The notes: a model not told the origin generated them from the sequence alone. Counted from the first letter of the stretch, positions 8,179 through 18,882 are shown. The stretch is 64,000 nt of DNA from Polyangiaceae bacterium UTPRO1 (GCA_002050235.1 MWST01000015.1:41749-105748); one strand, 5' to 3'. Numbers and translations are program-made.

Positions 8179-9156
8179 ATGCGGACCATGGAACCGACGG
8201 AAGAAATCCTGCTGGTCGCCTATCGTACGATGCGCACCATCCGCAGCTTCGAGGAGAAGCTCGTCGAGCTGGTGACCCGCGGCAAGCTCGGCGGCTTCCT
8301 CCACACCTACATCGGCGAAGAAGCGGTAGCGGCCGGCGTCTGCGCCAACTTGAGCGACGACGACCATGTCGCCTCCACTCATCGCGGTCATGGCCACTGC
8401 ATCGCCAAGGGAGTCGACGTGCGCGGCATGATGGCGGAGCTCTTCGGCGCCGGCAGCGGGATCTGCAAGGGACGCGGGGGCTCCATGCACATCGCCGACC
8501 TCGGAAGAGGCATGCTCGGCGCCAACGGCATCGTCGGCGCCGGCATTCCGCTCGCCACCGGCGCTGCGCTCACCGCCAAGCTCAAGAAGACCGGCGGAGT
8601 CGGAGTCGCCTTCTTCGGCGACGGGGCGTCCAACCAGGGCGCGTTCCACGAATCGCTCAACATGGCGGCGAACTGGAAGCTGCCGGCGGTGTACGTGTGC
8701 GAGAACAACGGCTGGGGCGAATTCACACCGACCGAGTTCGTCGTCCCGGTAGCGGACATAGCCGAGCGAGCACGCTCCTACGCGATGCACAGCCTGATCG
8801 CCGACGGGATGGACTTCTTCGATGTCTACGCCAAGTCCGGCGCCGCGATCGCCCGGGCGCGACGAGGCGAAGGCCCGACCTTGCTCGAGTGCAAGACCTA
8901 TCGCTTCGCCGGCCACTACGTCGGCGACACCCTCGTCTACCGGAACAAGCTCGAAGCCGACCACTGGATCAATCACCGCGACCCGCTGCAGATCTTCACG
9001 AGCCGCGTCGTCGGCGACCGCCTGCTCGCCGTCGAGGATCTGCAGCGCATCGACCGGGAAGTCGCCGACCGCATCGAGGAAGCGGTGAGCGCCGCAGAAG
9101 CGGCGCCGCTCCCCGACCCCGGCGATCTCCTCGAAGACGTGTACGTGCAACGGTGA
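8179..9156 (+). CDS. acoA: Thiamine-dependent 2-oxo/acetoin dehydrogenase E1 alpha
   Basis: The 325-residue protein matches the E1 alpha chain of the acetoin/pyruvate dehydrogenase family. The thiamine diphosphate motif GDGASNQGAFHESLNMAA is followed by CENNGWGEF, and the N-terminal region has HTYIGEEAVAAGV and THRGHGHCIAKG. With AcoB it forms an alpha2beta2 enzyme that decarboxylates or cleaves the substrate and acylates the lipoyl arm of AcoC. The gene starts two bases after the SDR stop. The acetoin assignment rests on the AcoC type downstream. A pyruvate or branched-chain substrate cannot be excluded. Confidence 0.82.
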   Translation: MRTMEPTEEILLVAYRTMRTIRSFEEKLVELVTRGKLGGFLHTYIGEEAVAAGVCANLSDDDHVASTHRGHGHCIAKGVDVRGMMAELFGAGSGICKGRGGSMHIADLGRGMLGANGIVGAGIPLATGAALTAKLKKTGGVGVAFFGDGASNQGAFHESLNMAANWKLPAVYVCENNGWGEFTPTEFVVPVADIAERARSYAMHSLIADGMDFFDVYAKSGAAIARARRGEGPTLLECKTYRFAGHYVGDTLVYRNKLEADHWINHRDPLQIFTSRVVGDRLLAVEDLQRIDREVADRIEEAVSAAEAAPLPDPGDLLEDVYVQR

Positions 9157-9175
9157 TGCCGAGGGAGACGCCGAC

Positions 9176-10195
9176 ATGACTGCTCCGACCAAGTCTGCGC
9201 GCACGATCCCGACGGCGTTCGCCATTGCCGAAGCGCTCAGGATCGCGATGGCATCCGATCCCGACGTCATCCTCATGGGAGAGGACGTCGCCGGCGGCGG
9301 CAGCCGGCCCGAAGGCACCGACGAGATGGGCGGCATCTTGAGCGTCACCCGGGGACTGGTCCGCGAGTTCCCCGATCGGGTCCTGGACACCCCGATCAGC
9401 GAGATGGGCATCCTCGGCACCGCGGTCGGCGCCGCGCTCACCGGACTCCGCCCGGTAGTCGAGTTGATGTTCATGGATTTCATCGGCACCTGCCTCGACC
9501 CGCTGCTGAACCAGGCATCGAAGTTCCGCTACATGTTCGGGGGCAAGGCCCGCGTTCCCTTGACGGTCCGCACCGTAACCGGCGCCGGCCTGCAGGCGGC
9601 CGCCCAGCATTCGCAGTCCCTGTACTGGATCACGGCCGGCATCCCCGGCCTCAAGACCGTGATCCCCTCCAATGCCGCCGACGCCAAGGGGCTCCTGCTG
9701 GCGGCGATCCGCAGCGACGACCCGGTGATCTTCTGCGAACCCAAGGGGATCCTGTTTCTCTCCACCGATGTTCCCGAAGAAGACTACGAGGTGCCGATCG
9801 GCACGGCCAAAGTAGTGCGCGCGGGCAGCGACGTCTCGCTGGTGGGCATGGGGGCGACGGTCGGGATGGCGCTGGCTGCAGCCGACGAGCTGGAGCGCGA
9901 CGGCATCAGCGCCGAGGTGCTCGATCTGCGCTCCCTGGCGCCGCTCGACGAGGATGCGATCCTCGCCACGCTCGCCAAGACGGGGCGGCTGGTGGTCGTC
10001 GACGAGGCCACGCCGCGTTGCGGAATCGCCAGCGACATAGCTGCGCTCTGCGTCGACAAGGGTTTCGATTTCCTGAACGGTCCCGTGAAGCGCGTGACCG
10101 CGGCGATGTGTCCGGTGCCGTTCTCCCGCGTCCTCGAAGAAGCCTACATGCCCTCAGCAGCCCGCGTCGTCGAAGCTGCGCGCGGACTCCTCTGA
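9176..10195 (+). CDS. acoB: Thiamine-dependent 2-oxo/acetoin dehydrogenase E1 beta
   Basis: The 339-residue protein is the transketolase-type beta chain. It shows ILMGEDVA near the N-terminus, DTPISEMGILGTAVGAALTG, the subunit-contact strand VELMFMDFIG and the C-terminal swivel domain (LDLRSLAPLDEDAI). It completes the E1 heterotetramer with the product of the preceding gene, 19 bases upstream. Full length for the family. The start MTAPTKSAR follows GAGG-type sequence (GGGAGACGCC). Confidence 0.85.
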   Translation: MTAPTKSARTIPTAFAIAEALRIAMASDPDVILMGEDVAGGGSRPEGTDEMGGILSVTRGLVREFPDRVLDTPISEMGILGTAVGAALTGLRPVVELMFMDFIGTCLDPLLNQASKFRYMFGGKARVPLTVRTVTGAGLQAAAQHSQSLYWITAGIPGLKTVIPSNAADAKGLLLAAIRSDDPVIFCEPKGILFLSTDVPEEDYEVPIGTAKVVRAGSDVSLVGMGATVGMALAAADELERDGISAEVLDLRSLAPLDEDAILATLAKTGRLVVVDEATPRCGIASDIAALCVDKGFDFLNGPVKRVTAAMCPVPFSRVLEEAYMPSAARVVEAARGLL

Positions 10196-10211
10196 GCGCT
10201 CGAAGGTCGAC

Positions 10212-11519
10212 GTGGCGACTCCGATTGTGATGCCCAAGCTCGGCATGACGATGCAGGAGGGCACCGTCCTCGAGTGGCCGATCGCCATCGGCGCCGCCGT
10301 CGAGAAGGGGCGCGCCGTCGTCCTGATCGAATCCGAGAAGGCCGCAGTCGAGATCGAAGCCACCGACTCCGGAGTGCTGCGGCACGTGTACATCGAGGCC
10401 GGGGAGACGGTTCCGTGCGGTCGCCTGCTCGGCGCCATCACTGCGACCATGGACGAACCCTTCGATGCCGAGGCATTCCGTCGCGCCAACGACCGCAGCC
10501 CGGCTGCGCCCGCGCCGCAGGCCGCACACGGCGGGCCGCCTTCCGGCGCTGCTGCCGCGCCGCACCCGAACAGTGTGCGCACCGGCCCGGCTCCGAGCAC
10601 GCCGGCCGCACGCGCGCTCGCCCGCGAGCTCGGCATCGACCTCGCAGCCGTTGCCGGCAGCGGCCCCGGCGGTCGCGTCACGCGTGAAGACGTCGACGCC
10701 TTCGCAGCGCGGCGCGCGCGGCTCTTCGAGGTCGCCGGCGACGTGCAGCTCGAGGTCCTGCGCGAGGGCAACGGCGCCCCGGTCCTGCTGCTGCCCGGCT
10801 TCGGCGTCGGCATGACGAGCTTCGCCCCGCAGGTCCAGGCCCTCGTGGCCAGCGGCGGGTTCGAGGCCATCGGATTGCATGGGCGCGGCATCGGCGAGTC
10901 GGACGCTCCCGCGGACGCGGCATACGAGGTCGCAACGGCAGCCGCGGACGCTGCCGCCCTGGCCGCCTCGCTGGCGGCACCGGTCCACCTAGTCGGTGCC
11001 AGTCTCGGCGCGGCGATCGCGCTCGAAACCGCCCTGCGCTACCCCGAGCGGGTGCGCTCCCTCACCTTGATAACGCCCTTCGTCGCAGCCTCGCCGCGGC
11101 TCCTCGCCGTCGCCGACGCCTGGCGGGCGGTCGCGCGAACCGCGGACGGTGACGTCCTCGCGCACATGCTGCTGCCATGGCTCTTCTCCGAGCGCGTGCT
11201 CGCCGATCCCATGCTGCGCGAGCGTATGCGGCGCGGCCTGCGCACTTCGCTGTCGGCGGCATCGCCCGATGCGCTCGACCGCTGGGGTCGCGGCATGGCG
11301 TCGTGGTCTGGTTCACGGGCGGCGATGCTCGCTGCGGTCGCGGCGCCGACTCTGGTCGTCGCCGCCGGCGCCGATCTGCTGACTCCCGCCGGTGCAGCCG
11401 TCGGCCGCGCCATCCCCGGCGCCACTCTGTGCGTCCTCGATGAAGTCGGCCACGCCGCCGCCGTCGAGGCTGCCGAAGCCGTCTGCCGGGCCCTCCTCAG
11501 CCATCTGCGCGCCCACTGA
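10212..11519 (+). CDS. acoC: AcoC-type lipoyl / E3-binding / alpha-beta hydrolase fusion (E2 component)
   Basis: The 435-residue protein combines three domains. Residues 1-77 are a lipoyl domain with Lys43 in IESEKAAVEIE as the lipoate site. An Ala/Pro-rich linker follows. Residues about 129-165 are a peripheral-subunit (E3) binding domain (TPAARALARELGIDL, GSGPGGRVTREDV). The rest is an alpha/beta hydrolase with nucleophile Ser264 in VGASLGAA and a His in DEVGHA. Replacement of the usual CAT-fold acyltransferase by a hydrolase fold is the hallmark of AcoC, the acetoin dehydrogenase E2. The GTG start at 10212 keeps the standard MATPIVMPKLGMTM opening. No dihydrolipoamide dehydrogenase gene is present here. 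Confidence 0.85.
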   Translation: MATPIVMPKLGMTMQEGTVLEWPIAIGAAVEKGRAVVLIESEKAAVEIEATDSGVLRHVYIEAGETVPCGRLLGAITATMDEPFDAEAFRRANDRSPAAPAPQAAHGGPPSGAAAAPHPNSVRTGPAPSTPAARALARELGIDLAAVAGSGPGGRVTREDVDAFAARRARLFEVAGDVQLEVLREGNGAPVLLLPGFGVGMTSFAPQVQALVASGGFEAIGLHGRGIGESDAPADAAYEVATAAADAAALAASLAAPVHLVGASLGAAIALETALRYPERVRSLTLITPFVAASPRLLAVADAWRAVARTADGDVLAHMLLPWLFSERVLADPMLRERMRRGLRTSLSAASPDALDRWGRGMASWSGSRAAMLAAVAAPTLVVAAGADLLTPAGAAVGRAIPGATLCVLDEVGHAAAVEAAEAVCRALLSHLRAH

Positions 11520-11575
11520 AATCCCGCGCCGCCGCTAGGAAGACTGGCTGGGGCGCCGCGCCGACGGCTCCTCGG

Positions 11576-11590
11576 GAGGCGCCGCGCCTC
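11576..11590. terminator. Hairpin between convergent acoC and GST genes
   Basis: GAGGCG (11576-11581), a CCG loop and CGCCTC (11585-11590) form a tight GC-rich hairpin between two convergent genes. No T-run follows, so it is only a candidate bidirectional terminator. Confidence 0.4.
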
Positions 11591-11594
11591 TGTC

Positions 11595-12350
11595 TCAGCG
11601 CTCCTTCACGGCCCGCCGTTGCGCCGGGCGCGCGTCGAGCTCCGGGTAATGACGAAAGATGCCCTGCTCGTTGAACGGGAGGCGACGACCGGAGGCGAGA
11701 TAGACGGCGATACGCGGCCGCGCCGCAACGGCGTCGTGGAGGGCTACAAGGCGCGGTATCCGGCGTTCGAGCCGCGCCGTCGCGTTGGGAAAGGCATAGC
11801 GCAACCCGGCCAGCACCTGGAACGCGGACAGGTCGACGTACGAGCAAGTACGGCCGACGAGCCAGCCGTTGCCGCGAACGTTCCGCTCGAGCACGTCCTC
11901 GAGCCATCCGAGATATCTCGGTAGGCGCTCGGCTACGAGGATCGCGGCGCGGCGCCGCGCCTCCTTCTTTTGGTCCTCGTAGTAGAGACTCGAGGCGATC
12001 GGATGGTGAGTGTCGTGCACTTCGGCAACGAGGTCGGCGATCGTCAGCTGGATCTGGCACGCCTCCACGCGCTGCGCCTCGGCCTCCGCAACGAGACCGA
12101 GCCGGGGCGCTAGATACCCGAGGATATTGGCGGTCTGCGATACGACGAGGCGGCCCACCTTGACGAACGGCGGCGCCAACGGCCGGGCGCCAGGCTCGCG
12201 GCCTTCGAGGAAGCGCATCATCGCCGCCATCCCGCCCTTGGTGCGGGCAACATCGACGTAATGCGCGCCCGCCTCTTCGAGGGCGAGGCGAACGAATTCG
12301 CCGCGTCCCTGGATGGTCGGCCAGTAATAGAGCTCGATGCGGGGGCTCAT
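11595..12350 (-). CDS. Glutathione S-transferase family protein
   Basis: This 251-residue protein begins with a thioredoxin-like N-terminal domain. Tyr in IELYYWP and the GRGEFVRLALEEAG motif resemble alpha/mu/sigma-type GSTs, and VVSQTANILGYLA holds the glutathione-contacting SQ/Ser-Asn step. The C-terminal domain is helical, with SYVDLSAFQVLAGLRYAFP matching the usual Asp capping motif. Such enzymes conjugate or isomerise electrophiles with glutathione in the cytosol. The gene is preceded by a 35-codon cupin-like frame and a Zn-ribbon regulator on the same strand. The substrate is unknown. Confidence 0.85.
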   Translation of the reverse strand: MSPRIELYYWPTIQGRGEFVRLALEEAGAHYVDVARTKGGMAAMMRFLEGREPGARPLAPPFVKVGRLVVSQTANILGYLAPRLGLVAEAEAQRVEACQIQLTIADLVAEVHDTHHPIASSLYYEDQKKEARRRAAILVAERLPRYLGWLEDVLERNVRGNGWLVGRTCSYVDLSAFQVLAGLRYAFPNATARLERRIPRLVALHDAVAARPRIAVYLASGRRLPFNEQGIFRHYPELDARPAQRRAVKER

Positions 12351-12359
12351 CTCGTTTCC

Positions 12360-12467
12360 TCAGCCGTATGGCCCGCATGCCATCGTACCGCCGCCGTTGC
12401 GAACCGAATGCCGTACGCAGGCCGGGATGAAGACCACCGCTTCCCGGTCCACCGTCGCTTCCACCAT
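12360..12467 (-). CDS. Possible 35-residue cupin-like fragment
   Basis: A small frame (MVEATVDREAVVFIP) starts two bases after the stop of the Zn-ribbon gene, with GGGAGG at a workable distance inside that gene's end. It contains PACVRHSVRN, which fits the second cupin motif PxGxxHxxxN except for Cys in place of Gly. At 35 residues it cannot form a complete cupin barrel, and the first metal motif is missing. It is either a degraded cupin, a peptide, or a chance match. Confidence 0.28.
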   Translation of the reverse strand: MVEATVDREAVVFIPACVRHSVRNGGGTMACGPYG

Positions 12468-12469
12468 CG

Positions 12470-12814
12470 TCAGGATCCCTCCCGGATGCTGAACACCGGA
12501 GCCTGCAGATGTTGCCCGTGGCAGCGCGGACACGCGGTCGGGCGGGCGAGTCGGCGGCGACCGCGGAACACGTAGCCACAATCGCGGCAGTGCGCCGCCT
12601 CGACCTCGAGTCGCGCCCCCCTTCGGCGCAGCGACCTCGCGAGGTGCTCGAGGTGCCCGACGACGTCCTTTTCCGGAACCTGCACGAGCGCAGAAAGGGC
12701 ATGTGCGGTGCACGGCGCTACCGCGAGCTCGCGGGCTATCGCCTGACGCGGAGTCGCGATCGCGAGCGGCGGTTCGACGGCGTCGCTATTCGTCCGTGCG
12801 GGTAGCGGGGGCAC
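12470..12814 (-). CDS. Predicted transcriptional regulator: HTH fused to zinc ribbon (COG3357-like)
   Basis: From a GTG at 12814 the product is 114 residues. The first part (TPRQAIARELAVAPCTAHALSA) looks like a winged-helix start. The C-terminus is a zinc ribbon with CRDC at 76-79 and CPRC at 95-98. This arrangement matches the archaeal/bacterial HTH plus Zn-ribbon family COG3357. It presumably binds DNA, but its targets are unknown. The frame is open far upstream, so the start is uncertain, and the GTG is chosen because the preceding sequence is low-complexity and Arg-rich. It is divergent from hsp20 and lies upstream of GST, so either may be a target. Confidence 0.6.
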   Translation of the reverse strand: MPPLPARTNSDAVEPPLAIATPRQAIARELAVAPCTAHALSALVQVPEKDVVGHLEHLARSLRRRGARLEVEAAHCRDCGYVFRGRRRLARPTACPRCHGQHLQAPVFSIREGS

Positions 12815-13028
12815 TGGATGGATCGTGCGCGCATCATCGGGCTCGAGCAACCGGGTGAGGCCCTGATTCCGATCCCCACCCCGTGCGTGGCTTCCGCGTC
12901 GGGTCGTCCGCAGGTTGCAGGCTGCGGTGCGGGCGGATCCGCCGCCATGGCGCCGACGCCGGCAAGTTGTTCGCGCGGCGGGCGCGCGGGAGGTAGACTC
13001 CCGAGCATGAGTGCGACAACGAGGCAAT

Positions 13029-13439
13029 ATGGGGGCGCGTAAATCGAACGTCTGGATGTGGACGCGGATGCGCGCCATGTTGAGCGAGGTGGACGAAATG
13101 CGCAGCCGTTTCTTCGAGCTGCGCATGGGCGAGACGACGCCGACGTGGGAGCCGCCGGTCGACGTCATCGAGACGTCTACCGAGCTGCTGGTCCTCGTCG
13201 CGCTCCCCGGGGTCGATCCTAAGACAGCCGATGCCGTGATCAGCGGCGGCGCGCTCATAGTGCGCGGGACGCGGCACCTGCCGGAGTCGCTGCGCCGTGC
13301 TCGCATACACCGCATGGAGCTGCCCTACGGTTGCTTCGAGCGGAGGATCCCGTTGCCGCCCGGACGCTACGATGCCGGACAGCGCGAGGCAGCCAACGGG
13401 TGCCTGCTGATTCGTCTCCATAAAACCGAGGGAGGCTGA
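13029..13439 (+). CDS. Hsp20/alpha-crystallin small heat-shock protein
   Basis: The 136-residue protein has a short N-terminal arm and an alpha-crystallin domain: WEPPVDVIETSTELLVLVALPGV, then ALIVRGTR and a last strand GCLLIRLHKT. Small heat-shock proteins hold unfolding clients in large cytoplasmic oligomers. The C-terminal IxI anchor is not obvious. GAGG precedes the chosen ATG. A GTG at 13011 would add six residues. Its stop lies one base from the lon start, so the holdase and the protease are co-transcribed and probably heat- or stress-induced together. Confidence 0.85.
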   Translation: MGARKSNVWMWTRMRAMLSEVDEMRSRFFELRMGETTPTWEPPVDVIETSTELLVLVALPGVDPKTADAVISGGALIVRGTRHLPESLRRARIHRMELPYGCFERRIPLPPGRYDAGQREAANGCLLIRLHKTEGG

Positions 13440-13440
13440 C

Positions 13441-15837
<2,397 letters not shown>

Positions 15838-15865
15838 AGGCGCCATCGCTCCGTCGGCGCACGGT

Positions 15866-16897
15866 TCAACGCGTCGCGACTTCGACCCGTACGAGCCCCG
15901 TCTGCGGCGTGACCGTGAACTCGACGGGGAGAAACTTCTCGATCAACCACATGGCCGTCCTCATGTGGCTCGTGACCGCACGCGCTAGGTACGAGCCGCC
16001 ACCCGCCAATGCGAGAAAAACGAGCAGTTGATCCGCCGCATGGAGATCGACGGTCGCGCCAGTCGCAATATCGGCGGCGAGCTCCGCTCCTACTGCAGTG
16101 CCGAGCGCCTCGGCGCGAACACCGCGCTCGGCGGCACGTCCGGCGCCGAGCACTGTCGTCGTCGTACGTGCCCAAACGGCGATGGCGCCGCCGGCACCGT
16201 GTGCCCGGCGCTCGTCGAGGACGAGCGCCGCGATTTCTGGCGCCACGTCCGTCACTGCTGCGAGCGGGGCCAGCGTCCCGCTGCGCATGCGTATCGCGAT
16301 GTGCTCGGGAAGATTCGCAACATGCGCGCATCCCTCGATGGACGTCACCGTGCCGTGCTTGCCGAGATGGAGCGGCTGCAGCTCGGCAGCGTCGAGCTCG
16401 AGTCGGAGCTCGCCGCCGCCGAGCGGATAGTAGCCGCGCCGCACGATCTCTAGTCGGGGCGCGATCCCCATGCGCGCGAGTAGCGGCAGCAGCACTCGGA
16501 CGAAATAGTCCGTGCACGGTGACTGTCGAACATCGCTGCCGCCGGCGACCCGGATCGCCACGGGACGGTTGGCGACGACCATCACCGGCAGCAGCGCCTG
16601 GAACACGAGCGTGATGCTACCCGCGGTGCCGACGTCGAAACGATATTCGCCGCCACGGAGCGCTCCGGGTACGAAGCGCAACGCAAGCGATCGCAGCGCG
16701 GCGCCGTCGACCTCAGCGTCCGCGAGCGACGCGACGGCGCGCACCGCCGCCAGATGCTGGGGAGCAAGACCGGGGTTGCGACGCGCCGCCCTCACGTTCC
16801 GCAGAACGACCGGACGTCCGGTCGCTGCGGACAACGCCACCGCTAGACGTACGAGCTGCCCCCCTCCTTCGCCGTAGCTCCCGTCGATCTCGAGCAC
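15866..16897 (-). CDS. rtcA: RNA 3'-terminal phosphate cyclase
   Basis: The 343-residue enzyme carries the RtcA signature at its start (LEIDGSYGEGGGQLVR). It also has RNPGLAPQHLAAV, GSDVRQSPCTDYF and, near the C-terminus, HAADQLLVFLALAGGGSY with the His that accepts AMP. RtcA converts RNA 3'-phosphate ends to 2',3'-cyclic phosphate, an ATP-dependent RNA repair step. I chose the GTG at 16897 with GAGGTGAG upstream. A longer Arg-rich N-terminus to 17005 would overlap hsp20 and is not family-like. RtcB and archease lie 2 kb away on the same strand. No RtcR-type sigma-54 activator is present. Confidence 0.9.
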   Translation of the reverse strand: MLEIDGSYGEGGGQLVRLAVALSAATGRPVVLRNVRAARRNPGLAPQHLAAVRAVASLADAEVDGAALRSLALRFVPGALRGGEYRFDVGTAGSITLVFQALLPVMVVANRPVAIRVAGGSDVRQSPCTDYFVRVLLPLLARMGIAPRLEIVRRGYYPLGGGELRLELDAAELQPLHLGKHGTVTSIEGCAHVANLPEHIAIRMRSGTLAPLAAVTDVAPEIAALVLDERRAHGAGGAIAVWARTTTTVLGAGRAAERGVRAEALGTAVGAELAADIATGATVDLHAADQLLVFLALAGGGSYLARAVTSHMRTAMWLIEKFLPVEFTVTPQTGLVRVEVATR

Positions 16898-17001
16898 GAC
16901 GTGAAACTCACCTCGGGCTTGCGCTTCTGCTCTACCTGCGAGCAGTGCTGCCGGCGTGAAGCCGGGGAGCGAAAGTCCGGCTCTCGCTCCCCGACAAAGC
17001 C

Positions 17002-17445
17002 TCAACCCGCCTTGACCGGAATGGTCTTCCCGACCGCGCCTGCGGACTTCGGCAGTGTGATCGTGAGGACGCCGTTCTTGAAGCTGGCCTCCGCTTTCGA
17101 CGCGTCCACTGCCGCCGGCAGGACGATCGTCCGTGAGAACGCCCCATATGCCCGCTCGGAGCGATAATACTGCTCGCCCTTTTCCTCCCTCTCCTGCTTC
17201 TTTTCGCCCTTGATCGTCAGTCGACGTTGCTCGTCCGAGATTATCTCGAGATCTTTCGCCTCGATGCCGGGCACTTCGGCCTTGACCGTCACCTTGTCCT
17301 TGTTCTCCGAGATCTCGACCTTGGGCGACCAGGCTCCGAGCTCGCGAAGCTCGAAGCCCTCACCGTCGAAGAAGCGATCGAACATCCGCTCCATCTGATG
17401 ACGCATCCTGCCCAGGCCAGCGCCGAATGGTACTACCTCACGCAT
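17002..17445 (-). CDS. Hsp20/alpha-crystallin small heat-shock protein
   Basis: This 147-residue protein is a typical class A bacterial small heat-shock protein: an amphipathic N-terminal arm (MERMFDRFFDG), an alpha-crystallin domain (SPKVEISENKDKVTVKAEVPGI to GVLTITLPKS) and a C-terminal KTIPVKAG tail with an I-x-V anchor. The start has a strong AAAGGAGG ribosome binding site. It is probably co-transcribed with rtcA about 100 bases downstream. It is quite different from the Hsp20 at 13029, so the window encodes two unlike paralogues. Confidence 0.93.
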   Translation of the reverse strand: MREVVPFGAGLGRMRHQMERMFDRFFDGEGFELRELGAWSPKVEISENKDKVTVKAEVPGIEAKDLEIISDEQRRLTIKGEKKQEREEKGEQYYRSERAYGAFSRTIVLPAAVDASKAEASFKNGVLTITLPKSAGAVGKTIPVKAG

Positions 17446-17465
17446 GATAGACCCTCCTTTCGTCA

Positions 17466-17566
17466 GATCGGCCGATCGGCTCTACCGTCCGCAATCTAGC
17501 AAATGGCTCGCCATAAGGATGCGCTCACGAAAATGGTGCGTCGATCGTGCGTTATACGGATGCGCT
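17466..17566. promoter_or_regulatory. Candidate operator region upstream of hsp20
   Basis: A perfect 12-bp palindrome GATCGGCCGATC lies at 17466-17477, some 20 bases upstream of the hsp20 start. Further upstream a 13-bp element occurs twice with one mismatch: ATAAGGATGCGCT at 17513-17525 and ATACGGATGCGCT at 17554-17566, 41 bp apart, about four helical turns. No CIRCE element or clear sigma-32 promoter is visible. The function is inferred from position only. Confidence 0.4.
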
Positions 17567-17618
17567 ACGATGCCGTTTCCCGACCGCCGGAATGATCATC
17601 GCAGCGCCACGACCATGA

Positions 17619-18170
17619 TCACGGGCGACCGCCTTTCTCGTAGGTGCCGACCAGTTGCGCCTCCGCAACGACGCGACCACGCATTGCGTCCTCGATGACG
17701 GCCTTCGTCGCCTGACCCAAATCGCCGAGCACGACATCGAGCGCGTAGAGCTTGTGGAAATACCGGTGTCGTCCCACCGGCGGGCAGGGGCCCCCGTAGC
17801 GTGTGCGTTTCCAGTCGTTCCAGCCCTTTCGCGTGCCGACGGGCAGCGGCGTACCGCCGTCGGGAATACCCGTCGCCGTGGTGGGAATATCGTAGAGAAC
17901 CCAGTGGACCCAGGTCAGTTTCGGCGCTGCGGGATCCGGAGCGTCGGGATCGTCGACGATCAATACGAGGCTCTTGGCGGCGGCCGGCACCCCGGACCAT
18001 GAGAGCGGCGGTGCGGCGTCGTCGCCCTCGCAGGTATGTTTTCGTGGAATATCTCCGTTGGGTCTGAACGCCGGAGACGTGATCGACAGGGCATCGGAGC
18101 CTTCTACTTGCGGCGCAATCGCCAGGAGCACCAGAATTGCGGCGCCGATGAAGATCCGATCCGCAGCCAT
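17619..18170 (-). CDS. YbhB/YbcL family (PEBP, Raf-kinase-inhibitor-like) exported protein
   Basis: The 183-residue protein from the ATG at 18170 has a signal peptide (IFIGAAILVLLAIAPQVEGS) and a PEBP domain. It shows LSITSPAFRPNGDIPRKHTC, the DDPDAP motif, WVHWVLYDIP and the GPCPPVGRHRYFHKLYALD segment that lines the anion-binding pocket. Bacterial YbhB/YbcL proteins bind small anionic ligands, and their physiological role is mostly unknown. It is divergent from the rhomboid gene (88 bases between starts) and sits inside the stress cluster. Confidence 0.88.
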   Translation of the reverse strand: MAADRIFIGAAILVLLAIAPQVEGSDALSITSPAFRPNGDIPRKHTCEGDDAAPPLSWSGVPAAAKSLVLIVDDPDAPDPAAPKLTWVHWVLYDIPTTATGIPDGGTPLPVGTRKGWNDWKRTRYGGPCPPVGRHRYFHKLYALDVVLGDLGQATKAVIEDAMRGRVVAEAQLVGTYEKGGRP

Positions 18171-18258
18171 GTCATTCCATAACACGCCCACACGATGGTG
18201 CCCGTACGTGTGATGCCGTATCTCCGGAGAGCATGACATTCTTCGAGCGCCCAGTCCC

Positions 18259-18882
18259 GTGGTGCGACCCGGAACGATAACGTCGCGGCTCATCGCCTTG
18301 AACGTCCTCGTCTTTCTCGCCGAGGTCGCAAAGGGCGATGTGCTCCTTGCCCGCTTCGCCCTCTGGCCTTTGGGCCGCTTCTACGTGCCCGAGCTCGGCA
18401 CGGTCGTCGGCTTTCACCTGCCGCAGCTTCTCACCTATGCTTTCCTGCACGCCGGCGTCATCCACCTGTTCCTCAACATGTTCGCGCTCCGCATCTTCGG
18501 ACGCGATGTCGAGGCGGCGCTAGGCGCGACCCGCTACCTCATCCTCTACGTCGCCGCAGTGCTCTCGGCAGGGGTGACGCAGCTCCTGGTACTCGCCGCC
18601 GTCGAGGGCGACCCTTTCCCTACGATCGGTGCATCCGGCGGCGTCTTCGGTGTGCTACTCGCGTTCGGAACACTCTATCCGCGTCGTATCGTCACCCTGG
18701 TCTTTCCGCCGATCCCGATGCCGGCGTGGCTCTTCGTCGTCCTCTACGGTGCCGTCGAGCTCGCGCAAGGCGTGTTCGGCACGCAGGCAGGCGTCGCACA
18801 CTTCGCCCACGTAGGCGGCATGATCGGAGCGTGGGTCGTGCTCCGGAGCTGGCGGCGAGAGACGGTCGGGGCGGCATGGTGA
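18259..18882 (+). CDS. Rhomboid family intramembrane serine protease
   Basis: The 207-residue polytopic protein has about six membrane segments. The family marks are HAGVIHLFLNMFALRIFG, the catalytic serine in IGASGGVFG and the partner histidine in AHVGGMIGAW. Rhomboids cut substrate transmembrane helices within the lipid bilayer. The GTG start at 18259 is the first in-frame start before the first helix and lacks a strong ribosome binding site. It converges with archease. Substrates are unknown, though membrane quality control would match the neighbours (inference). Confidence 0.88.
   Translation: MVRPGTITSRLIALNVLVFLAEVAKGDVLLARFALWPLGRFYVPELGTVVGFHLPQLLTYAFLHAGVIHLFLNMFALRIFGRDVEAALGATRYLILYVAAVLSAGVTQLLVLAAVEGDPFPTIGASGGVFGVLLAFGTLYPRRIVTLVFPPIPMPAWLFVVLYGAVELAQGVFGTQAGVAHFAHVGGMIGAWVVLRSWRRETVGAAW

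Noticed and set aside
7858..9489. 543-codon minus-strand frame
   Set aside because: Antisense shadow of the SDR and acoA genes.
16898..17005. Longer N-terminus for rtcA
   Set aside because: It would overlap the hsp20 gene and is not seen in the RtcA family; the GTG with GAGGTGAG fits.
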